Source of the DNA: Bacillus sp. S3
GTDB lineage: Bacteria; Bacillota; Bacilli; Bacillales; Cytobacillaceae
Direction: 5' to 3'
NCBI RefSeq assembly: GCF_005154805.1
Contig: NZ_CP039727.1
Span: forward strand, 1,981,501-2,045,500
DNA: 64,000 bases
Shown here piece by piece: positions 38,536 through 47,237 of this stretch (position 1 is its first letter; each line of letters opens with the position of its first letter). The position numbers and the translations under genes were made by a program. A model generated the notes under the pieces. It made no database searches. It had not been told where the DNA came from and saw nothing but the letters and a program-made list of their open reading frames with translations.

Positions 38536-39453
38536 ATGGCAAATACTAATCAAAAAATCGTTCCGCATTTATGGTATGACAAGGAGGCAAAAGAAGCAGC
38601 CGAGTTTTATGCTGCCATATTCCCGGATTCCAAAATTACAGATGTAACCACAATCCATAACACACCCTCAGGCGACTCTGATATCGTTTCTTTTGAGCTA
38701 TGGGGGCAGAAGTTCATGGCAATCAGCGCGGGACCTTTTTTCAAGATCAATCCGTCGGTATCTTTCTTCGTTAATTTTGACCCATCCCGAGAAATAGACG
38801 CAAGCGATAAAATAAATGAGGTTTGGAACAAATTGTCCGAAGGTGGCACAGTGTTAATGCCGATTGATCAGTATCCGTTCAGTGAGAGGTATGGCTGGAT
38901 TCAGGATAAGTATGGTTTGTCCTGGCAGTTAATCCTGACCAATCCAGAAGGAGAAGAGCGACCTGCAATAGTGCCATCATTTATGTTTGTAGGTGATCAA
39001 TGCGGTAACGCGGAAGAGGCGATTCGTTTTTATTTATCCGTATTTAAGAACGCAAAGCAGGGTCTTATCGCCCGCTACCCTAAAGGCATGGAACCTGACA
39101 AAGAAGGAACAATTATGTTCTCTGATTTCAGCTTAGAAAATCAATGGTTTGCCGCAATGGATAGCGCGCACGAGCATAAATTCAGTTTTAACGAGGCAAT
39201 CTCATTTATGGTGTACTGCGACACACAAGAAGAGATCGATTATTATTGGGAAAAGCTCTCAGCGGTTCCTGAGGCCGAGCAATGTGGCTGGCTAAAAGAT
39301 AATTTTGGTATATCCTGGCAGATTGTGCCAAGTGAGATGGACGTTATGATGAGCAAGGGCACACCTGAGCAACTTGCGCGTGTTACGAAAGCATTTCTTA
39401 AAATGAAGAAGTTTGATCTTGTGGAATTACAGAAAGCATACAAGGGAGAATGA
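38536..39453 (+). CDS. VOC family protein, two PhnB-like domains
   Basis: A 305-residue protein made of two PhnB/3-demethylubiquinone-methyltransferase-like VOC domains. The repeat is plain: IVPHLWYDKEAKEAAEFYAAIFPDSK against IVPSFMFVGDQCGNAEEAIRFYLSVF (quoted in part), each followed by GWIQDKYGLSWQ or GWLKDNFGISWQ. Such proteins are often small metal-dependent or substrate-binding proteins; no function can be assigned. GAAGGAGGAA precedes the ATG. The next gene starts four bases after its stop. Confidence 0.8.
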   Translation: MANTNQKIVPHLWYDKEAKEAAEFYAAIFPDSKITDVTTIHNTPSGDSDIVSFELWGQKFMAISAGPFFKINPSVSFFVNFDPSREIDASDKINEVWNKLSEGGTVLMPIDQYPFSERYGWIQDKYGLSWQLILTNPEGEERPAIVPSFMFVGDQCGNAEEAIRFYLSVFKNAKQGLIARYPKGMEPDKEGTIMFSDFSLENQWFAAMDSAHEHKFSFNEAISFMVYCDTQEEIDYYWEKLSAVPEAEQCGWLKDNFGISWQIVPSEMDVMMSKGTPEQLARVTKAFLKMKKFDLVELQKAYKGE

Positions 39454-39456
39454 AAG

Positions 39457-39951
39457 TTGGAGGATATAGTTATACGAGAAATAAAGGAACAGGACATAAA
39501 GTTCGTACAAGAAATTTACAATCAAGGAATTGAGGATCGCATTGCAACATTGGAGACGGAAACAAAAGATAGTTCTTACATGAATGATTGGTTTGAAAAG
39601 CATAACGGCCGTTTTAAGGCAATTATAGCGGAACATGAAGGTCAAGTGATTGGCTGGGCTTCCTTAAACCAATACAATAGTCGAAGTGCTTATGATGGAG
39701 TTGCCGACCTTTCTGTATATATTTCAAGGGAATTTAGGGGAAAGGGAATAGGGAAGAAGATTTTGGTTAATCTTGAATCCTTGGCCAAAGAAAATGGTTT
39801 TCATAAAATAGTGCTCTTTACGTTCCCTTTTAATCGGTTAGGACAGGGTTTATATAATAAAATGGGTTTTCGTGAAGTAGGTGTATTTAAAAATCAGGGC
39901 ATTCTAGATGGTAAATATGTGGATGTGAGGGCAATGGAAAAATTATTATAA
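39457..39951 (+). CDS. GNAT N-acetyltransferase, phosphinothricin/arsinothricin-acetyltransferase-like
   Basis: A 164-residue GNAT enzyme. The N-terminus (IREIKEQDIKFVQEIYNQGIEDRIATLET) and the DLSVYISREFRGKGIGKKIL acetyl-CoA site resemble PAT/Bar and ArsN1 enzymes, which acetylate phosphinothricin-type amino acids. The substrate is inferred from family only. TTG start at 39457 with GGGAG eight bases upstream; coupled to the preceding VOC gene. Confidence 0.75.
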   Translation: MEDIVIREIKEQDIKFVQEIYNQGIEDRIATLETETKDSSYMNDWFEKHNGRFKAIIAEHEGQVIGWASLNQYNSRSAYDGVADLSVYISREFRGKGIGKKILVNLESLAKENGFHKIVLFTFPFNRLGQGLYNKMGFREVGVFKNQGILDGKYVDVRAMEKLL

Positions 39952-40040
39952 CCTGTTTTTGGCGACACACATAATGCCAAAAAGTAGTTGGTAATAGAGG
40001 TCTAAAATCGGCTTTGTAATTTGAGATAATAAGAATTAGA

Positions 40041-40092
40041 AAAAAAGCCAGAACATATAAGTCGTGAATAAACTTGCATATTTTGGCTTTTA
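40041..40092 (+). terminator. Terminator of the VOC-GNAT pair
   Basis: An imperfect long stem, AAAAAGCCAGAACATAT with ATATTTTGGCTTTT, ends in a T-rich tail. Confidence 0.55.
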
Positions 40093-40170
40093 ATTTCTCC
40101 TCAATTCAAATGAACCGGTTCTCCTCGCCCAAAATGATAAAATCAATTGAAATAACGATCATCGGGCGAA

Positions 40171-40716
40171 CTACCTAACTTGAGCTTGCATGAGTTCATA
40201 TATTTTACGAGCGGTGTTTACATTTCTTACGGTAACTTGTTTGTAAAACTTTGATCCTATGATCTTTGACATTCCGCTTTTTGTTACATTTTTCTTGTCA
40301 ATGGACCATAGAATCGCGCCGGGGACATATTTCACCGTGTCAATATTTGGTTTGATCACCAAATTCATAAGTACAGATTCATCATCAATTTCATCCCATA
40401 AAAACATGACATCACTTTTCATGTCATTGTCATTTTTCCACTTGTCAGGAATAGCGTTAATGATTCCTCTGATATCATCGATACTACGAACTACTACTTT
40501 AATTTGTAATCCGAAATCATTATGGATCGCGACTTCCAAAATACGTGATAGTTCAGTTTTTGATGTGTCTTTGTATGAAAAAATAATGTTACCTGTATTG
40601 ATGTAGGTCACCACATTAGTCATCCCGGCTTGTTCAAACGTATGTTTAAGCAGCTTCATGTCAATTTTATTTTTTCCACCCACATTAATCCCCCGAAGAA
40701 GAGCGATATAAACCAT
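40171..40716 (-). CDS. DUF1697 family protein
   Basis: A 181-residue protein with the DUF1697 signature (YIALLRGINVGGKNKIDMK at the start, VVTYINTGNIIFS, and GMSKIIGSKFYKQVTVRN near the end). The family is of unknown function, found widely in soil bacteria. The ATG at 40716 lies seven bases after AGGAGG, better than the one two codons upstream. Confidence 0.88.
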   Translation of the reverse strand: MVYIALLRGINVGGKNKIDMKLLKHTFEQAGMTNVVTYINTGNIIFSYKDTSKTELSRILEVAIHNDFGLQIKVVVRSIDDIRGIINAIPDKWKNDNDMKSDVMFLWDEIDDESVLMNLVIKPNIDTVKYVPGAILWSIDKKNVTKSGMSKIIGSKFYKQVTVRNVNTARKIYELMQAQVR

Positions 40717-40835
40717 ATCCATCCTCCTTTCGACTTTTTATTTATTCATCTATTATATAAGCAATACTAACAAGAGCAAATTAAAAAACAATGGTTACAT
40801 AAAAAATGAATCTCCGGATTAACTGAAAGGGGCAA

Positions 40836-41516
40836 ATGGCCTTGAATGAAAAAAAAGAAGTTGGAGAAAAAGCTGTCGATTTTGTGAAAGAAGGAATGGT
40901 TGTTGGACTTGGAACCGGCTCCACTGTATTTTATACGATTTCGAAGCTTGGGCAATTAGTTCAACAAGGATTGTCTATTAAAGGAATCCCTACGTCCAAA
41001 CAAACGGAAAAATTAGCAATAGATGTAGGAATCCCACTTGTTTCATTAAATGAAATTGATCATATTGACCTGGCCATTGATGGGGCTGATGAAGTGAATC
41101 TCGATTTAGACCTTATTAAAGGTGGGGGAGGAGCCCTTTTAAGAGAGAAAATAATCGCGAACGCTGCTAAAACTTTTATTCTTGTTACAGACTCCCATAA
41201 AAATGTAGCTAGATTAGGGACTTTTCCACTGCCGATAGAAGTGGTCCCATTTGGATATGAGACGACTATGAAACATATTCGCGACCTAGGCGGCAGTCCG
41301 GAGTTACGAAAAAATCAGGGAAATCCATTTCTAACAGATAACGGTAACTATATTATTGACAGCAGTTTTCAAGAAATCAGGGAGCCAAAAGAATTAGAGA
41401 AAAATCTAAACCTCATCCCTGGTGTAGTTGATAATGGGCTATTTGTAGGAATGGCAGACGCTGTAATTACGATTATCGATAAAAAACTTGTAACGAAAGT
41501 CAGAAAAAAGAAATAA
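40836..41516 (+). CDS. rpiA: Ribose-5-phosphate isomerase A
   Basis: A 226-residue isomerase interconverting ribose 5-phosphate and ribulose 5-phosphate. The core motifs VVGLGTGSTVFY, DLAIDGADEVN, KGGGGALLREKI and VTDSHK are intact. It stands alone, followed by a terminator. Start ATG 40836 after GAAAGGGG. Confidence 0.94.
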   Translation: MALNEKKEVGEKAVDFVKEGMVVGLGTGSTVFYTISKLGQLVQQGLSIKGIPTSKQTEKLAIDVGIPLVSLNEIDHIDLAIDGADEVNLDLDLIKGGGGALLREKIIANAAKTFILVTDSHKNVARLGTFPLPIEVVPFGYETTMKHIRDLGGSPELRKNQGNPFLTDNGNYIIDSSFQEIREPKELEKNLNLIPGVVDNGLFVGMADAVITIIDKKLVTKVRKKK

Positions 41517-41566
41517 AAGAAAAAAGATTACGAACACGGGAAAGCATGATGGAATTAATGACCTTT

Positions 41567-41597
41567 CCCTTTATGAAAAATTCCATAAAGGGCTTTT
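41567..41597 (+). terminator. Terminator of rpiA
   Basis: CCCTTTATG/CATAAAGGG stem with an 8-nt loop and five T residues. Confidence 0.8.
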
Positions 41598-41620
41598 TAT
41601 TAATATTTTAATGTTTGCTG

Positions 41621-41686
41621 TTGACAAATGTAGAAGATGATATATAATAAAAATATCTCAACTTCGAGATACTATATTTCGAGATA
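41621..41686 (+). promoter_or_regulatory. Sigma-A promoter with MhqR-type operator
   Basis: TTGACA (41621) and TATAAT (41643) are 16 bp apart. Six bases further, TATCTC-AACTTC-GAGATA (41654-41671) is an 18-bp inverted repeat like the MhqR box (TATCTCGAATTCGAGATA) of the B. subtilis quinone regulon. A second half-site TTTCGAGATA follows at 41677-41686. Confidence 0.7.
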
Positions 41687-41723
41687 AATTAAATTGTCTA
41701 AAAAATAAAAGGGAGTGTTAATA

Positions 41724-41804
41724 ATGGTAACTTTATATATTTTACCTTGTTGTATATCATGCCGAAAAGCAAAAGCTTAAAGATTAATGGAAGAAGTACA
41801 ATAA
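41724..41804 (+). pseudogene. Spx/ArsC-family remnant
   Basis: An ATG with GGGAG upstream opens MVTLYILPCCISCRKAKA, the start of an Spx-type protein with the CxxC redox motif, but a TAA follows at codon 19 and another after RLMEEVQ. Nothing of the remaining 110 or so residues survives. It is directly downstream of the MhqR-type promoter. Confidence 0.65.
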
Positions 41805-41858
41805 ATTCTGTGTTCTTCAAACCTTTAAAGAAAGTGTAATAGTATATTTTTTACCCAA

Positions 41859-41876
41859 TATCTCGAAATCGAGATA
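41859..41876. promoter_or_regulatory. MhqR-type operator upstream of mhqP
   Basis: TATCTCGAAATCGAGATA is a near-perfect 18-bp palindrome, one base from the MhqR consensus centre, 26 nt before the DoxX gene. Confidence 0.75.
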
Positions 41877-41901
41877 ATTAGAAAACAGGAGGATCATTAT
41901 A

Positions 41902-42300
41902 ATGATGAGTATTGGATTATTAATTATTAGGTTAGTGATTGGTTTGTCATTCATGGCACACGGTGCACAGAAATTATTTGGCTGGTTCGGTGGCTACGGC
42001 TTAAAGGGTACAGGTGGCTGGATGGAATCCCTCGGATTGAAACCCGGTGTGATGATGGCACTCATGGCAGGATTAGCAGAATTAATAGGGGGATTATTAT
42101 TTACATTAGGACTTCTTACTCCCCTTGCAGGAATCATGATTGCAGGAACAATGGTTATGGCAATTGTAAAGGTTCATGCCCCTAATGGATATTGGGCAAC
42201 ACAAAATGGATACGAATATAATTTGACATTGATAGCAGTGGTAATTGGTTTAGCATTCATTGGACCTGGACAATATGCATTGGATGCTTATTTATTCTAA
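41902..42300 (+). CDS. mhqP: DoxX family membrane oxidoreductase (MhqP-like)
   Basis: A 132-residue protein with four membrane helices of the DoxX family (RLVIGLSFMAHGAQKLFGWFGG, AELIGGLLFTLGLLTPLAG). In B. subtilis MhqP and CatD are DoxX proteins induced by quinones under MhqR or CatR/YodB. The MhqR-type palindrome immediately upstream and the dioxygenase downstream support the MhqP assignment. AGGAGG-like site before ATG 41902. Confidence 0.78.
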   Translation: MMSIGLLIIRLVIGLSFMAHGAQKLFGWFGGYGLKGTGGWMESLGLKPGVMMALMAGLAELIGGLLFTLGLLTPLAGIMIAGTMVMAIVKVHAPNGYWATQNGYEYNLTLIAVVIGLAFIGPGQYALDAYLF

Positions 42301-42302
42301 AA

Positions 42303-42320
42303 TGTCTCGAATTGGAGAAT
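42303..42320. promoter_or_regulatory. Degenerate third MhqR-like site
   Basis: TGTCTCGAATTGGAGAAT differs from the MhqR palindrome at four positions. It lies between mhqP and mhqO and may be a weak operator or chance. Confidence 0.3.
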
Positions 42321-42385
42321 CTTGGTTTAGGATTATTATTTTTATAATTAATTGACATCATAATATAAAAAGGAGTGTTTTCTAG

Positions 42386-43324
42386 ATGAGTAAGAAAACA
42401 ATGGGTATTCATCATATTACTGCCATTGTAGGTAATCCACAGGAAAATGTTGATTTTTATGCAGGTGTATTAGGATTGCGCCTAGTAAAACAAACGGTAA
42501 ACTTTGATGACCCTGGCACATATCACCTCTATTTCGGAGACGAAGGAGGAAATCCTGGAACTATCATTACATTCTTCCCTTGGGCTGGAGCTCGTCAAGG
42601 TACTATCGGTGACGGTCAAGTAGGAGTTACCTCATATGTTGTTCCTAAAGGTGCCATGAGATTTTGGGAAACTAGATTAGAAAAGTTCAAAGTACCTTTT
42701 ACAAAAATGGAACGATTCGGTGAGCAATATGTAGAATTCGATGATCCACACGGACTTCATTTAGAGATAGTTGAAAGAGAAGAAGGTGAAGTTAATAAAT
42801 GGAGCTTTAGCGGGGTGACATCAGAGTTTGCCATCAAAGGGTTTGGCGGAGCCACTCTATTATCAGCACAGCCTAATAAAACAGCGGATTTGTTAGAAAA
42901 AGTAATGGGACTTGAATTCGTAGGAAAAGAAGGCGATTTCGCCCGTTACCGTTCCTCAGCTGATATCGGAAATATCATTGACCTAAAATTAACCCCAATT
43001 GGACGCGGGCGAATGGGTGTGGGAACTGTACATCACATCGCTTGGCGGGCTAGTGATGACCAGGATCAATTGGAATGGCAAAAATATGTTGCAGCCAATG
43101 GTTATGGTGTCACTCCAGTTCAAGATCGAAACTATTTCAATGCCATCTATTTTAGAGAACATGGGGAAATCTTATTTGAAATTGCAACAGATCCTCCAGG
43201 CTTTGCACATGATGAATCCCAAGAAACGATGGGAGAGAAATTAATGCTTCCTGCACAGTATGAACCGCACAGAGACCAAATTGAACGTGGGTTGATTCCA
43301 TTTAAAGTAAGAGAATTAAACTGA
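42386..43324 (+). CDS. mhqO: Ring-cleaving extradiol dioxygenase MhqO-like
   Basis: A 312-residue VOC protein with two glyoxalase-type modules. The metal ligands are expected in GIHHITAI at the N-terminus, VGTVHHIAWRA in the second half and GEILFEIATDPPGFA near the end. The full-length family detoxifies (methyl)hydroquinone and catechol thiol-reactive species. With mhqP and the MhqR-type boxes it forms a quinone-resistance unit. AAGGAGTG precedes the ATG. Confidence 0.85.
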   Translation: MSKKTMGIHHITAIVGNPQENVDFYAGVLGLRLVKQTVNFDDPGTYHLYFGDEGGNPGTIITFFPWAGARQGTIGDGQVGVTSYVVPKGAMRFWETRLEKFKVPFTKMERFGEQYVEFDDPHGLHLEIVEREEGEVNKWSFSGVTSEFAIKGFGGATLLSAQPNKTADLLEKVMGLEFVGKEGDFARYRSSADIGNIIDLKLTPIGRGRMGVGTVHHIAWRASDDQDQLEWQKYVAANGYGVTPVQDRNYFNAIYFREHGEILFEIATDPPGFAHDESQETMGEKLMLPAQYEPHRDQIERGLIPFKVRELN

Positions 43325-43398
43325 TTTTACGAACAGAAATTATTTCTTTGCTTTCAATTGCCCCAGCCTCATTGTCTGAAAAAGAAAATTATAAATTT

Positions 43399-43428
43399 CT
43401 AATCGGAAAAATTCCGATTAGTTTTTTT
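43399..43428 (+). terminator. Terminator of mhqO
   Basis: CTAATCGGAA/TTCCGATTAG hairpin with seven T residues. Confidence 0.85.
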
Positions 43429-43652
43429 GTCGGAACAAAGCAATTCATGTAGTGATTTTTAATCACATATAACCGTTACAATTAAAGAATTTTCACCATT
43501 AGTAACTGTTGAAGGTGCTTCGGTAACAGTTTTTCGAATCACTTAGTGTTAAAAAGGTAAGAAATAGTCACAGATAAAGCCGATCCTTGGTTTGGATACT
43601 TTTAATTGACAGGTGATTTAGCTATTCCCTATACTAAAAATGACCACATCAC

Positions 43653-43680
43653 AATACTGATGTATCGTAATGTGGTTAAA
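43653..43680 (+). promoter_or_regulatory. Motif shared with the second Gfo/Idh gene (copy A)
   Basis: The core AATAC-T-GATGTATC followed by ATGTGGTTAA at a fixed distance also occurs at 47238-47264. It lies about 75 nt before the oxidoreductase gene. ACCACAT upstream (43643) pairs with ATGTGGT here. Probably an operator; see findings. The rest of 43430-43752 shows no gene. Confidence 0.45.
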
Positions 43681-43753
43681 ATGAACCGTTAAAAATGTTA
43701 TCAAGTATCGTTTCCGGCAATTCCATACGTGACAAAAGAAGGAGAATACTGCC

Positions 43754-44728
43754 ATGAAATTTGAGAAAGTTCGTTGGGGAATTATTGGATGCGGTGATGT
43801 GACGGAAGTAAAGAGTGGACCGGCATTTCAGAAAACAAAAAATTCAGAGTTGGTTGCCGTTATGAGGAGAACAGGCGAACTAGCGAAAGACTATGCGGAA
43901 AGACATAATGTGCCGAAATGGTACGACGATGCTGACGCACTTATTAACGATCCAGATGTCGACGCTGTCTATATTGCGACACCGCCGAGTTCACATAAGA
44001 AATATACCATTAAAGCTGTAAATGCAGGAAAACCTGTTTATGTAGAAAAGCCAATGGCACTCAATTTTTCGGAATGCGAAGAAATGATTGCCGCTTGCAA
44101 GGCGGCTCGCGTCCCTTTATATGTTGCATACTATCGCAGAGCACTTCCTCGATTTAAAAAAATAAAAGAATTGCTGGAAAATAAAGCGATCGGTGATGTT
44201 CGTTTCGTATCAACAACACAGTATCAAAAAGCTTCGGAAGATATAAAGGACTCACAAAATCTCCCCTGGAGAGTTCAGCCTGAATTGTCCGGAGGTGGGC
44301 TGTTTTATGATTTAGCCAGTCATACACTCGATTTATTAGATTTTTTACTGGGACCAATTAAAGTTGTTCAAGGTTTTACTTCAAATCAAGCAGGTTATTA
44401 TCATGCGGAAGATATCGTTACTGGTACCTATCAATTTGAATCTGGAATTCACGGCGTAGGAAATTGGTGTTTTTCTGCTTTTGAAGATGTGGATGTTAAT
44501 GAAATCGTCGGCAGTAACGGAAAAATTACCTTTTCCACTTTTGGAAATGAGCCCATCGTTTTGACGACCATTAGTGGCACAGAGCAATGGAGTTATGAAC
44601 CGCCGCAGCACGTTCATCAACCCCTTGTAGAAACGATTGTGGCTGATTTAACAGGAGATACCGGCCATTGTCCAAGTACTGGAGTGACTGGTGCGAGAAC
44701 AAACTGGGTTATGGGTGAAATAAGATAG
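43754..44728 (+). CDS. Gfo/Idh/MocA family oxidoreductase
   Basis: A 324-residue NAD(P)-dependent dehydrogenase. The Rossmann motif is WGIIGCGDVTEVKSG, followed by VYIATPPSSHKKY and the catalytic EKPMAL (Lys). The C-terminal domain has GGGLFYDLASHTLDLLDFLLG with the second catalytic histidine. The family oxidises sugars and inositols; the exact substrate is not evident. GAAGGAGAA precedes the ATG. The ABM monooxygenase gene follows at 34 nt. Confidence 0.85.
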   Translation: MKFEKVRWGIIGCGDVTEVKSGPAFQKTKNSELVAVMRRTGELAKDYAERHNVPKWYDDADALINDPDVDAVYIATPPSSHKKYTIKAVNAGKPVYVEKPMALNFSECEEMIAACKAARVPLYVAYYRRALPRFKKIKELLENKAIGDVRFVSTTQYQKASEDIKDSQNLPWRVQPELSGGGLFYDLASHTLDLLDFLLGPIKVVQGFTSNQAGYYHAEDIVTGTYQFESGIHGVGNWCFSAFEDVDVNEIVGSNGKITFSTFGNEPIVLTTISGTEQWSYEPPQHVHQPLVETIVADLTGDTGHCPSTGVTGARTNWVMGEIR

Positions 44729-44762
44729 GTGACAACAGAAAACATGAGTGAAGGAGCAAAAA

Positions 44763-45050
44763 ATGATTAGAGTTGTTTGCAAGGGAAAACTTAAACCGGG
44801 TGTAAAGGTTGAAGAATATTTAAGTTTGGCTAGAGAAGTTGTTGTAGAAACCAGAAAAGAAAAAGGATGTATCATGTACACTTATCATCAAGATATCAAT
44901 GACCCATCCATCCTTACAACAATGGAGGAATGGGAAGATGAAGGTGCTATCCAGAAACACAATAAAAGCGAACATGTTTTGAAAATTGTCCCAGAGCTTA
45001 GGAAACTGAGAGAAAGTACGGAAATCAACTATTATAGGGAAGTAAAATAA
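44763..45050 (+). CDS. Antibiotic biosynthesis monooxygenase (ABM) domain protein
   Basis: A 95-residue ferredoxin-fold protein of the ABM family (quinol monooxygenase YgiN-like). VVCKGKLKPGVKVEEYLSLA, EKGCIMYTYHQDINDP and MEEWEDEGAIQKHNKSEH are typical. ATG 44763 is six bases after AAGGAG. Such proteins oxidise aromatic or quinol compounds without cofactors, or protect against them. Likely cotranscribed with the oxidoreductase before it. Confidence 0.8.
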   Translation: MIRVVCKGKLKPGVKVEEYLSLAREVVVETRKEKGCIMYTYHQDINDPSILTTMEEWEDEGAIQKHNKSEHVLKIVPELRKLRESTEINYYREVK

Positions 45051-45192
45051 TTAAGAAATCCAAAAAGAGTCTGTTTAAGGCACTTCAACAGCGGTTTCAA
45101 ATTAGGGGTATTATATTAGCTAAAGAACGAGAAATCAACTCAAATTTTATGGTTAAGAACAGAGGAAAAAATTCAGTTAGGGAGTGACAAAA

Positions 45193-45906
45193 TTGATTGA
45201 ACGTTATCCTGCAGGTACACGATACACAGTTAAAAATGAATGGTTGGAAAGTAATTTAAGTTTTTCATTTGGTGAGTATTATGACACTTCTAATATACGA
45301 TTTGGTCCACTGCGTGTCTTTAACGACGATACCGTACAAGCAGGACGCGGTTTTGGGATTCATCCGCATCGCGAAGCAGAAATTGTTTCTATTGTATTAA
45401 AGGGACAGCTTAAACATGAAGACAACTTGGGAAACTCTGGAATCATTAGCTATGGAAATATACAGCGTATAAGTGCAGGAACGGGAGTGCTTCATTCTGA
45501 ATTTAACGCTTCCAATCATGAAGAAGTCCGATTTTTGCAGCTATGGTTTTCACCAGATGAAAAAAAGTTAACTCCATCCTATGAAGATATTTCATATGAT
45601 GTTGAACAATTAGAAAATAACCTATTACCTGTAATCTCCCAAACAGGCTCTGAGAGGATGGCGGGCATCCATCAAGATTTAACCCTGTATTTGTCAAAAC
45701 TAGATGAAAAGAAAACACTAAACTTTCAACAGGAAGAAGGCAGGAAGATTTACATATTTACAATAGAAGGGGAAATTTCAATTAATCAGGATTCCATTTT
45801 AAAATCCCAGGATGCTGCTCGGATCACGGACATCCATGAAATTACGATTCGGGGAAATCAAGATAGTTTCTTTTTATTAATTGATTTACCTGGAGGTGAA
45901 TTTTAA
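45193..45906 (+). CDS. Pirin family protein (YhhW/YhaK type)
   Basis: A 237-residue bicupin. The metal-binding first cupin is plain: GFGIHPHREAEIVSIVLKG, then GTGVLHSEFN. Bacterial pirins such as YhhW show quercetinase activity. The TTG at 45193 is preferred because GGGAG ends eight bases before it; a GTG at 45184 overlaps that site. It ends in TAATG, coupled to the next gene. Confidence 0.85.
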   Translation: MIERYPAGTRYTVKNEWLESNLSFSFGEYYDTSNIRFGPLRVFNDDTVQAGRGFGIHPHREAEIVSIVLKGQLKHEDNLGNSGIISYGNIQRISAGTGVLHSEFNASNHEEVRFLQLWFSPDEKKLTPSYEDISYDVEQLENNLLPVISQTGSERMAGIHQDLTLYLSKLDEKKTLNFQQEEGRKIYIFTIEGEISINQDSILKSQDAARITDIHEITIRGNQDSFFLLIDLPGGEF

Positions 45907-46181
45907 TGTTAATGATTCGTCATTCGGTTGGCAGCCGATTGCTATGCCAAACTAATAATTACAGTATTGAAAAGCAAGACGATCGTTGGCTAATCTCCTT
46001 ATCTGTTGATGAAGAAACGGCTTCGGAAATTTTAGATTTTCAAGATGAGATAAATATATTTGAAGTACAGGAAAACGAGAAGACTTGGTACTACTCCTCT
46101 GATGCAAAGATAAATTTTCAACCAGAGGAAAAACTTTTGGCAATACATGCAGATCATAAAACGGTCTATCCGACTCAATGA
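45906..46181 (+). CDS. Unrecognised 91-residue protein coupled to pirin
   Basis: The ATG overlaps the pirin stop (TAATG) and GGAGGTG lies seven bases upstream, so it is almost certainly translated with it. The product (SVGSRLLCQTNNYSIEK...DDRWLISLSVDEE) is soluble, rich in acidic residues, with one cysteine and a WYYSSDAKINFQPEEKLL segment. I do not recognise the family. A role linked to the pirin is inferred only from coupling. A terminator follows. Confidence 0.65.
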   Translation: MLMIRHSVGSRLLCQTNNYSIEKQDDRWLISLSVDEETASEILDFQDEINIFEVQENEKTWYYSSDAKINFQPEEKLLAIHADHKTVYPTQ

Positions 46182-46189
46182 AAGATAAT

Positions 46190-46228
46190 AAAAAGTCTGT
46201 TGGGATTATCATTCCATCAGACTTTTTT
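46190..46228. terminator. Bidirectional terminator between pirin operon and iclR
   Basis: AAAAGTCTG-TTGG and CCATCAGACTTTT pair around a 10-nt loop, with T tracts on both strands. Confidence 0.75.
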
Positions 46229-46257
46229 ATATTGATCAACTTTTTACATTTTATCTT

Positions 46258-47019
46258 TTACTTAAAGTGCCGATTAATCGTTTGACATGTTTTGAGAAGG
46301 GCACTAACTAGCTTTTCTTCATTCCCATAAAAACGTGTAGAGGGGAGCGGAATGGAAATGGCACTCCGATTTCCTAATCGGTCATATACAACAGCCCCTA
46401 TTGCACAAATTCCATCAATATGCTCTTCTCTAGAAAAAGCAACCCCCTCTCTACGGACAGTTTCTAACTCCTTTATCAGATCATCCCGAGTAGTAATGGT
46501 GTTATTCGTGTACCGTGTAAGCTGTTCCGGCAGCAGGTTTTCAACCTCAGATATGGGCAGAGAAGCAAGAATGACTTTTCCGTTTGCTGTGCAATGCAAA
46601 GGGAAAGAGGCACCAGGCTGAGAGGTTGCTTGTAATGGATGTGCCGCAATTATTTGATCAACAAACAGGACCTTACCATTATCTAATATAGATAGGTCTA
46701 CGGTTTCATTGACCATATTAGAAAGCTGGATTAAAAAGGGTCTCAATTCTTCTCTTAAATCACTATGTACAGCGCCTGCAAGCCTCGCAATCTCAGACCC
46801 AAGGCGAAATCCGCTGTTAGTAGAAGCTGCAGTAACCAGTTTTTCTTGTTCTAGTGCAGCTACAATTCTTTGGACGGTTGACCTAGCCAGCTCTACTTCT
46901 TTTGCAATCTGTGAAAGGCTTAATCCTTTTGGATGCTCTCTAAGCGTGCGCAGTATTTTTGCTGCACGCGAAATCACTTGGATACTAGTTGTTTTATTTT
47001 GGTCTTGGTTATTGTTCAA
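46258..47019 (-). CDS. IclR family transcriptional regulator
   Basis: A 253-residue regulator. The N-terminal winged helix (LSLSQIAKEVELARSTVQRIVAALE, in part) binds DNA; the C-terminal effector domain carries PLHCTANGKVILA and EEHIDGICAIGAVVYD. The start is uncertain: AAGGAG lies seven bases before TTG 47019 but only one before ATG 47025. It sits between two Gfo/Idh oxidoreductase genes that share an upstream motif, so it is the likely local regulator. Confidence 0.88.
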   Translation of the reverse strand: MNNNQDQNKTTSIQVISRAAKILRTLREHPKGLSLSQIAKEVELARSTVQRIVAALEQEKLVTAASTNSGFRLGSEIARLAGAVHSDLREELRPFLIQLSNMVNETVDLSILDNGKVLFVDQIIAAHPLQATSQPGASFPLHCTANGKVILASLPISEVENLLPEQLTRYTNNTITTRDDLIKELETVRREGVAFSREEHIDGICAIGAVVYDRLGNRSAISIPLPSTRFYGNEEKLVSALLKTCQTINRHFK

Positions 47020-47237
47020 GATCATACTCCTTCCCCTTATACCTGTTCATTTATACAATTTTAATAATTATACTTAATTCTGTACAATTTTCCAAAGTAA
47101 TAAAGTGTAATAAGCAATATTCGATTTTTAGATCACAAACATAACATACATACAAATTTTTCAATACTAGCAGATTGTCAGGAAAGATTAATTGACAGTG
47201 CTATTATGAGTCATTATACTTAAATTAACCGTTATAT

